In this document: positions 51,158 to 64,000 of the stretch, one piece after another
Layout of the letters: each line of letters starts with the position of its first letter
Numbering within the stretch: the first letter of the stretch is position 1
NCBI GenBank assembly: GCA_054601695.1
Contig: BAAHQB010000004.1
Location: 1,798,001 to 1,862,000 of the forward strand
Reading direction: 5' to 3'
Length of the DNA: 64,000 nucleotides
Source: Amorphochlora amoebiformis
Taxonomy: Eukaryota; Cercozoa; Chlorarachniophyceae
Program-made: the position numbers and the translations under genes
The notes under the pieces: generated by a model
What the model saw: the letters and a program-made list of their open reading frames with translations, nothing else
What the model was told of the DNA's origin: nothing
Databases searched by the model: none

Positions 51158-52365
51158 TATATATACATATGTATATATGGATATATATAGATACATATGT
51201 ATAAATATTACATGTACAAATATATACATATATATATGTAATCTATATATATATATATATATATATAAAGCAAGAGAAGGAGGGGGAGAGAGAGGAGAGG
51301 AGAACGGCTAAGATAATATATATATATATAGATATAGATATGAGGTAGAGATATATAGCGAAGATTTATATTTATTTACATATGTTACATATCTGAATAT
51401 ATGCATATATATATATATATGTATTTTCAATATTACTGCTCACAGACATATAAACACATCTAATATTGTTCCAGGCGCTCATCGGTGGCATCCACCACAC
51501 CGTATTTTCAACCGTGTTGTACAGCACAGGTATATACTACGTTGCCAAACTTCGAAAAATACGCCAAAGGATCCTTCGAGCACAGTCCAACACCCAAAAT
51601 GTTTCCTCGGTCTCAGGGAAGAATGCAGCGACCGTCCCAACCTTGTCTACACCGCGCACAAGGAGCAAGGCCTCTGAATCTAGTGGAGTCATGTCGAAAT
51701 CCTGTAAACTCCCCACTCCAATCAACCCAAATCGAACGGTCAAGGTGGCCGTATCTATGGCAGTGCCGCGACCAACCTCTGATACAAAGCGCTTGACGAT
51801 AAAGTTTCCGATTTCTCAGAACAAGCTGGGGACCCACCGCCGCCCGCATGACCTCAAGCACCCTCCCAGCATTGTCTGCACTCCCCGGAGATCGTTTCAA
51901 AGCGACCGTTTATCCTCCCCTTGGCCGTCATTGACACCCGCCACATCGCATAGCACGGGGAGGGGCATACCCATCTCCAACTTCACGAGCCCAATAAACA
52001 GCACCAGGGTGCCCACCAGGATTATGAGTTTCATGTCGGGAGGCGGCGGCGGCGGCGGCGGGAACCAGAGGAAAGACATCATCCAGATAATTGCTGACAA
52101 CCAGAAGCAATACATCGCGTCGCTCTCGTGTAACATACACATCACGATTGGGGCGCTCGTTATGACAAGTCCAGTGCAGCTGTACCTCATGGTGGCTCCC
52201 ATGTGGGGAGACCCTCAGATGAGTCTGGAAGCGTCGTATAAAAGGAGTACAGGTATCTTTTGGCTGTTGACTGCCTTGACGGCGCCGTTGGGGCATGGAG
52301 TTCTCATCTATCTTGCGAGGGCGAGAAGGATTCGGTCCACCACTCAGTCTTATCGTGAGGGATGA
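48572..52365 (+). CDS. Seven-transmembrane (GPCR-like) protein with long poly-Gly loop, 5 exons
   Basis: Exons: 48572-48726, 48853-48958, 50031-50122, 50786-50861, 51475-52365 (stop TGA); phases agree and the product is 439 residues. Hydrophobic segments in order: [19 protein letters not shown] (exon 1), [16 protein letters not shown] and [19 protein letters not shown] (exon 2 into 3), [16 protein letters not shown] (exon 4), [38 protein letters not shown] and [20 protein letters not shown] (exon 5). This makes seven helices, with a basic hydrophilic loop of about 140 residues between helices 5 and 6, rich in Ser/Thr/Pro/Arg and ending in eight glycines encoded by GGC repeats. A long third intracellular loop and basic residues after helix 7 (ARARRIRS) suit a G-protein-coupled receptor, but no class motif (DRY, NPxxY) is seen. 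Located in a membrane by inference; the ligand is unknown. The last exon is far longer than any other in the window. Confidence 0.75.
50169..50590. repeat. Small direct and inverted repeat set in a 7TM-gene intron
   Basis: CAGTAGCCYACTCTTTAATA occurs at about 50169-50188 and 50259-50280 in the same orientation and inverted at 50571-50590, each at the edge of a TA tract. All lie in the intron between exons 50031-50122 and 50786-50861. Confidence 0.8.
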
Positions 52366-52642
52366 ATTCGGGAGATTCTCATATATTAAATGTAGAAATA
52401 ATCATTAAACTAAACAAAAGAAAAATTCCGTCAGATTAGGTACCTGAATCAAGATGATACCGTGACACGTATTGAAACCACGATGCTATATCTATAGTTT
52501 TCGCACCATGGCTAGACCATCCGATGATGATCGAAAAACAATAAGCGACGATAAGGATATACATCACACAACACTGAAAACAGAGATACCAATAAAGCAA
52601 TATGTATATATATGTGTTATATATAACTAGTATAAATATATA

Positions 52643-52681
<39 letters not shown>

Positions 52682-52867
52682 ATATGTATATAATATATAG
52701 ATATATATATAAATATATATATTTTCTAGATAATCATAACATCTAGAATATGATGTCGTGGTGGTAGTCATGATAATTTATATACTATCTAGACTATAGT
52801 ATAGCTAGTGTCTGCATGGTGTGTGTATATGATATTGTAACAATTCTGCGTATCATATATACTAGTA

Positions 52868-52898
<31 letters not shown>

Positions 52899-52977
52899 CT
52901 ACATATATATGTATATATATATTTATCATGATATATATCATATGTGTGTATGTGCTAGTATATATATATAATTATAT

Positions 52978-53044
<67 letters not shown>

Positions 53045-54592
53045 ATAGTATATATATATATATACAAACAATCATACAGTGTATAGGAACTCAGGCTGAG
53101 TCTGTGGCCCCTCAGTTAATTTATTTCTCTAGCCTACAATTGTACAATATTATAACATTTCCTTTAAACCCAGCATACTAAGATGATAAGTTAACAACAT
53201 CCTTTGAGGCTCCGATAATTTCAGCGGTAGGAACTGATGCGACGACGGCAGTTGAAAATGCTTCCCATTGCATAACACGTGATTGGCCCCAATCTATTGG
53301 GATATATGGGTTCATCACCCTTCTCTCCTAATGCACGTATTTAAGTCAAGCGATAACGCACTTGCTGTGGTTCCTGTTCTTCTTAATCTTTCTCTTGAAG
53401 CAGGGGTTCGGGATAACTGCACCCACGATTCCCTCGACAAGGAGGGTTGAAAGTGACTCTCCCCCCCACGAATATCTATCTGTTTACAGGGTGTGTGGTC
53501 TTAATGGAATTGATTTCGCCAGTATAAAGCGCTGGAAAGAAGTTCTCCATCCAGATGGGCAGAAGAATGGGAGGGAGTGGAAACCACACCACCAGCCATT
53601 CAGAAGCCGAAAAAATTGGGTTGAAATTATCAAAATGACATGGGTCACGAGGGGTGACAAAATGTGTGACATTTGTAAGTGACAGCTGTCATCCCAGGAG
53701 ACTTTTTGTTTTTTTTCGGCTCAACGGATGTCGGTAGGCCGGAAAAATCATCCTCTTTCACCGTCCCATCTGACGGAAGAAAGACTCCTTCGGGTCTAAT
53801 TTTCTTTCACTCTTTCTTATATCTATCACACATGTTGTAGATCGAAAAATTGTGGGGGGGGAAGCGCACTAGAAATTACACTGTGAAAGAGCGGACTATG
53901 AGGGGGATTGGGGCTGGGTGTTGTGCTGTCTTCGTGTTTCATTATGCACAGTAAATAATTACAGCAGACAAAGATATGTATACAAATGTGCAGCGGCGTG
54001 TTAACTATGACAGCGAGATGTGACGTGCACGATGTGAAAAATGCATGCAACGTGCATTATAAATAATTGACTAATAAATTAGTAATAATTGTATAGCGAT
54101 ATGTGTTAATTTAGGTACAGTACAACCATGACATATATAAATATCATATAGATGTATGTGTACATGTATATGTAGGTGTATATACTAATACACATATTTG
54201 GTTACATATTCTTGAGATAAAGTTGTTGAGACCGTCGTGAACGTACGTGTGTCACATACAATGTCATGTTTTACGAACATAACACGTAAATCCTCAGGGC
54301 TGACTTGAAAAATTACTATACAACATGTACATGTACAACGTGCACGAATAACAGTAAGATATTACATACTGCATTGCCAGCTGGCCGGGCAATTTAGGTC
54401 ATCTATCACTGCTACGGCTTCTCTTGAGCTTCTAGGACATCTATCTAGGCTAGGAACATAACTATTATACCCAGATGTAATAGAATACTATACTATTGAT
54501 ACTAACTCGTATATATATATATATATATATACATAATTATAAACATATCTATACATGTAAATATATTTATACAGTATCATAGTATATATCTA

Positions 54593-54631
<39 letters not shown>

Positions 54632-54687
54632 CTAGATATATATATATATATATACATATATATCATAATATTCAGTAGCTATACCAT

Positions 54688-54748
<61 letters not shown>

Positions 54749-54907
54749 CTAAAGTATATAAACATAATTATATATATATATATATGTGTGTATATAATTA
54801 TATATATATATATATATATTTATATGTATGTATCTAGATAATAATCGATATATATATATATATATATATGATATACTATAATATCTTGAATATATGTAAA
54901 CTTGTAC

Positions 54908-54995
<88 letters not shown>

Positions 54996-55034
54996 ATTTA
55001 TATATATATATATATATATAAATACATTATATAC

Positions 55035-55065
<31 letters not shown>

Positions 55066-55075
55066 CATTATATAC

Positions 55076-55107
<32 letters not shown>

Positions 55108-55158
55108 ATATATAAACAAGTTGATATATGTACTACTACTACTAGTAGTATTAGTTGT

Positions 55159-55191
<33 letters not shown>

Positions 55192-55379
55192 AAATATATA
55201 TATATATATAATATATATATATGTATATATATATATATAAATATAAATATATATATATATATGTACAATATATATATATATATAAATATAATATATGTAT
55301 ACATGTATATTTATAAATATATATTACACATAAATGTATATTTTTAGTAGCATATATACAAGAACTGTAATATATATAT

Positions 55380-55430
<51 letters not shown>

Positions 55431-55626
55431 TATAAAATAATATTTGTGTGTGTATATATGTTCTAAAGTGTGTTTAGTTTGTATTTACATATATACATGC
55501 ATGTATATATATATACATCAATATACATATATATATATATATATGTATATATTGAATCAAGCGAAGAATTACCACAGTGTAATTACATCAGAATTTCAGA
55601 TTTGGTCAAGGAATCTCAAGACTAGC
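52366..55626. other. Convergent intergenic region
   Basis: 3.26 kb between the 7TM gene and the minus-strand gene ending at 55627. It holds TA arrays (52.6-53.1 and 54.5-55.5 kb), CTAG-rich complex sequence (52730-52880, 54400-54600), the open frame at 53332-53682 listed separately, and otherwise nothing I can support. Confidence 0.5.
53332..53682 (+). CDS. Unidentified open frame, possible orphan exon or small gene
   Basis: An open frame of 116 codons in a TA-free island, ending TGA at 53680-53682 (CDICK then stop). It has no in-frame ATG; an upstream exon or a non-ATG start would be needed. It begins with a hydrophobic stretch (LLWFLFFLIFLLKQGFG) that could be a signal peptide or anchor, then a charged aromatic region (FASIKRWKEVLHPDGQKN, NWVEIIKMTWVTRGDK). 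Composition looks protein-like, but no splice partner was found between the 7TM gene stop and this island, so it may be a chance frame. Confidence 0.27.
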   Translation, partial: CTYLSQAITHLLWFLFFLIFLLKQGFGITAPTIPSTRRVESDSPPHEYLSVYRVCGLNGIDFASIKRWKEVLHPDGQKNGREWKPHHQPFRSRKNWVEIIKMTWVTRGDKMCDICK

Positions 55627-59813
<4,187 letters not shown>

Positions 59814-59972
59814 CTCCAATAAAGATCAAGAAATTATGGAAAACATAACATCATTTTATAATATAAATATAATAGTTGTTATAGATATTTATACATGTAT
59901 ATGTTACATTATATAATATAATATAATGTACATAACATACATATACATATACATATATACACACATACATAC

Positions 59973-60008
<36 letters not shown>

Positions 60009-60091
60009 GAATATCACATAACATTTTATTTAATTTCGTAAATACCACCTTTATGTACAACATATCTATATATATATATATATATATGTAT

Positions 60092-60125
<34 letters not shown>

Positions 60126-60289
60126 TATTTAAATGTAGAAATATATAAATATATAGATACATAATATGTGTGTATATATATATGTTATATTAATAGGTAT
60201 ACATACATTTACTCACATATATAGTTTAAAGAAGTTACAACTAACCGGATTGCCCCACACGGCGCAAGGTCCACCACGCTAACGCTCCC

Positions 60290-60560
60290 TAGATTGGGGC
60301 TAGGGTTAAGATTAGGATTGGGGTTAGGCTAGGTTTAGGGTTAGGGTTAGGGTTACGACACAGGATACAGCTCACGTCTTCTTCCGGGGACGAACACGGG
60401 TAGGTTAGGATTAGGATTAGGATTAGGATTAGGATTAGGATTAGATTAGGATTAGGATTACGATTACGATTAAGCTTAGGCTTAGGCTTAGGATTAGGAT
60501 TGGGGTTAGGTTTAGGGAGCTAGGGTTGGAGTTAGGACTAGGGTTTGAAATCGGGTAAGA
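60290..60560. repeat. Interstitial telomere-like repeats (GGTTAG/GGATTA)
   Basis: Runs of (GGTTAG)n at about 60331-60355 and (GGATTA)n at 60405-60470, with variants (GGCTTA, GATTAC) between and GGGTTAGG-like motifs continuing toward 60.95 kb. Shorter runs of the same motif occur in introns near 7115-7160, 9120-9170, 12190-12215 and 14015-14055. They are embedded in gene-rich sequence, so this is not a chromosome end. Confidence 0.85.
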
Positions 60561-60739
60561 GATTCGTTATCAGGAAGTCAGGATTAAGGCTTTTTTTTTA
60601 TTGGGGGAGCTAGGGTTAGAGCTAGTTTTAAATCTAAGATTGGGTCCAGAGCTAGGGAAGGCTCTGGCTAGGGTTAGCGATAAATCTGGTAGGTCTACCA
60701 AATCATCGAGGTGGTGAATTAATGTAGGGCATGGGTTAG

Positions 60740-60861
60740 GGATAACATGAGGGCGAGGGTTAAGAGTTAGGTTTATAGGGTAATACCCACAAAACGGTTA
60801 GGATAACATGAGGGCGAGGGTTAAGAGTTAGGTTTATAGGGTAATACCCACAAAACGGTTA
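60740..60861 (+). repeat. 61-bp tandem duplication
   Basis: The unit starting GGATAACATGAGGGCGAGGG and ending CCCACAAAACGGTTA occurs twice without change, at 60740-60800 and 60801-60861. Confidence 0.92.
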
Positions 60862-61007
60862 AGGTTAGGGTAAATGGTTAGGGATTACCGGGCCGCAGGG
60901 GCCCAAATTGCTTGAATTTTGTTACATCTCCTACTAACTGTTAGGGTTAGCGATAAGGTTAAGGTGTGGGCTAGTGTATATATGTGTGTGTATATGTCTG
61001 TATATAG

Positions 61008-61103
61008 AGAGTGGGGAAGTGAGTTCGAAAAGCTATTTAGTGACAGAGATCCTTCCTATCAACGGGGTAAATATTATATATATATATATATATATACATA
61101 CAC

Positions 61104-61161
<58 letters not shown>

Positions 61162-61173
61162 GTAAATATTTAC

Positions 61174-61240
<67 letters not shown>

Positions 61241-61258
61241 ATATAGCATGTAAATATT

Positions 61259-61312
<54 letters not shown>

Positions 61313-61355
61313 ACAAATATACATATACATGATATATATTTATATTTATATTATA

Positions 61356-61406
<51 letters not shown>

Positions 61407-61524
61407 TACATGTAAATACATTGGGCTTTTTGACATATACGTGTAATGTGATAGCAGTAATAGTAATGATGATTATAGCAGCAATGCTAATATAAAAGAT
61501 AATATTATATATATGTATATATAT

Positions 61525-61557
<33 letters not shown>

Positions 61558-61684
61558 GTCAGGGTATGAATTAGGGTGTTAGAGTAACTTCCATGTCCTT
61601 ATATGTCCCTGTTTGCAGGTATTGCGTCTCGTTAATCTTTAGCATACCTTGTATATTATATGTACATGCAAATATATACACTAC

Positions 61685-61766
<82 letters not shown>

Positions 61767-61793
61767 GTGTGTGTGTAAGAGTGTATACATGCA

Positions 61794-61862
<69 letters not shown>

Positions 61863-62109
61863 CATATATTTATATATATATATATACATAAAAACAGAAT
61901 AATAGCGAAAGAATCCCAAATCCCTGGGACTAAACCTAGTATTAAGCCAGCCTTATACCTAACTGGCTATATTATCAAGTCAACCATACAGCAGCCATGT
62001 ACCTAAGCCAGCTTTTTACCAACCCTTTTACCGGCAAGAAAGATTTGATAAAGGAGAGGGTGTCCAACTATACATAAATGGGAATGATCGTTCGGTGTCT
62101 GTTAAGTAA
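61008..62109 (+). CDS. Candidate plus-strand gene fragment (two exons)
   Basis: Exon 61008-61066 (after TATATAG, before GTAAAT) encodes [19 protein letters not shown] and is well bounded. It joins in phase either to 62012-62109 ([15 protein letters not shown] then [16 protein letters not shown], stop TAA) or to a five-residue end at 61618-61633 behind a strong polypyrimidine acceptor. The second exon overlaps, on the other strand, an exon of the competing minus-strand model, so at most one is right there. No family recognised; no start found. Confidence 0.35.
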
Positions 62110-62251
62110 TATATATATATATATATATATATATGCATATATATTTGTTTATTTATTCATATAATATATAATATTTATATATATATATATATATATTATA
62201 TACTTACACATATATATTATATATATATATATATATATATTTAAATATGTT

Positions 62252-62289
<38 letters not shown>

Positions 62290-62475
62290 CATATATATAT
62301 ATATATATATGTATATTTGTATATAAATCTCCTTTATATGTATATATATGTCCATACTATGTTGTGTGAATATGTATATATATATGTGTATGTATGTGTA
62401 TATATATATATAGATATATATGTATACATACATATATATATATATATAAATGTATATATATATATATATAATATG

Positions 62476-62507
<32 letters not shown>

Positions 62508-62510
62508 CAT

Positions 62511-62546
<36 letters not shown>

Positions 62547-62612
62547 CATATATATATATATATATATAATATATATATATATACATGTACTATGTTGTGG
62601 GTGTACATATAA

Positions 62613-62650
<38 letters not shown>

Positions 62651-62679
62651 GTGTATGTATATACATACATGCATACATT

Positions 62680-62711
<32 letters not shown>

Positions 62712-62740
62712 ATATGTATAAATATATATATATATATGTT

Positions 62741-62771
<31 letters not shown>

Positions 62772-62866
62772 TAACCCGAGCTAGGCCCGAGAAGCCTGCG
62801 TGGATGAGGCATACGAACAATCTCTCGTCTATTTCTTTCAGGCTTCTAATATAGTAGATATTATAC

Positions 62867-62903
<37 letters not shown>

Positions 62904-63074
62904 ATACATATAATATAAAAATATATATATATATATATTATATATATATATGTGTGTGTGTATACATGTATATTTATATATACATGTATATACATACATA
63001 TATACTTGTATAAATATAAATATATGTATGTATAAATGCAACCTTGTGTTTATAGTAATGCAATACATGTATAC

Positions 63075-63118
<44 letters not shown>

Positions 63119-63423
63119 TATATATGTATATATATTATATAAATATAGAAATGTACAGACACGCAAACATACATATATGTACACATATGCATGAATATGT
63201 CTATTGAAATATAATATCTATACATATCTGTATATATAAATAAATAAATATATATATATATATATATATAAATATATATACATGTTCGTATATATATGTA
63301 TGTGCATACATATATACTTATATGTAAACCCATATATATATATATATATATATAGAGGACGCGTACTAGATTCCATACATATTGTATGTGTACACAGAAA
63401 CTCCCACACACAGTTACATGTAC

Positions 63424-63480
<57 letters not shown>

Positions 63481-63548
63481 TAGGTGAAGAAACTATTACT
63501 CTCCATGAGGCTCAAATTTCACTTCGAGATCCCCCTTTTCCCACGATG
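61975..63548 (-). CDS. Candidate minus-strand gene, 3' part (three exons)
   Basis: Exons, high to low: 63500-63548, 62776-62845, 61975-62067 (stop TGA). All phases agree and all sites are [20 protein letters not shown], then [23 protein letters not shown], then [20 protein letters not shown] and a hydrophobic end ([10 protein letters not shown]). The last exon is open for 30 codons. The product looks like a helical, partly hydrophobic protein; no family recognised. Start lies above 63.55 kb or outside the window. A separate minus-strand exon-like segment near 61.6 kb ([16 protein letters not shown]) is not explained by this model. Confidence 0.42.
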
Positions 63549-63703
63549 CTAGCACGCTCTCATATATCTATTTTATATATCCAAATATAAATATATATAT
63601 ATATATGTATATTTATACATATATATATATATATGTATATTTATACTATATATGTGTATATATGTGTATTTTCGCATAATTAAATTTAACATATATGTAT
63701 ATT

Positions 63704-63762
<59 letters not shown>

Positions 63763-63883
63763 GTATGTATAGATACATATAAATATACATAAATATATAT
63801 ATATATATATATACTTAGATATATATATAAATATATATATATATAAGTTGTGTGTGTGTTTGTGTGTATGTGTATAATAATGG

Positions 63884-63922
<39 letters not shown>

Positions 63923-64000
63923 GTATACATATATAATATATAAAACATATATATATATATAATGTATACATATATAATATAATATATGTATATATATTTT

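Larger units (their letters stand above)
59814..61007. other. Intergenic region with telomere-like arrays
   Basis: TA/CA repeats to 60.2 kb, then 0.7 kb of G-rich degenerate telomere-like sequence (listed separately). Exon-like segments (60373-60401 and 60951-60969 on the plus strand, bordered by AG and GT) are too short to place. Confidence 0.5.

Noticed and set aside
60331-60470. Chromosome end (telomere)
   Set aside because: The repeats are degenerate, change motif, and are flanked on both sides by ordinary gene-bearing sequence.

Overview
The window is nuclear DNA of a eukaryote with many short exons. I infer an aquatic microbial eukaryote (protist) and cannot name a clade. Most bases are (TA)n tracts with CA/GT, CT/GA and AAT microsatellites. 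Real exons are short TA-free islands (12-130 bp, except one of 891 bp) bounded by GT-AG sites, often with a CTAAC-like branch site. I built gene models by joining exons whose reading phases agree. The long Tyr/Ile open frames seen everywhere are translated TA repeats, not genes.

Layout: (1) 136-4713 +, 3' part of a Pro/Thr-rich protein, 10 exons, start outside the window. (2) 5068-8420 -, small PHAX-like RNA-export adaptor, 9 exons, convergent with gene 1. (3) 8880-25871 +, agarase-like clan GH-A glycoside hydrolase, about 25 exons over 17 kb, divergent from gene 2. (4) 27432-39088 -, DNA primase large subunit PRIM2, 21 exons, with all four iron-sulfur cysteines. (5) 39337-44364 +, 212-residue protein with an SH3/Tudor-like module, sharing a 248-bp divergent promoter region with PRIM2. 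(6) 45119-46898 +, 108-residue four-cysteine zinc-ribbon-like protein. (7) 48572-52365 +, 439-residue seven-helix protein with a long loop carrying eight glycines. (8) 55627-59813 -, charged unidentified protein, partial model. (9/10) 61.0-63.6 kb, competing exon chains on the two strands.

Repeats: six copies of a tRNA-headed SINE-like element, four in introns of the hydrolase and one in a PRIM2 intron; a second dispersed repeat in two introns 37 kb apart; telomere-like GGTTAG/GGATTA arrays at 60.3-60.9 kb; and tandem or inverted duplications inside introns. No tRNA, rRNA, CRISPR or complete transposon was recognised. The genes do not form one pathway; PRIM2 (replication priming) and PHAX (small RNA export) are housekeeping functions.
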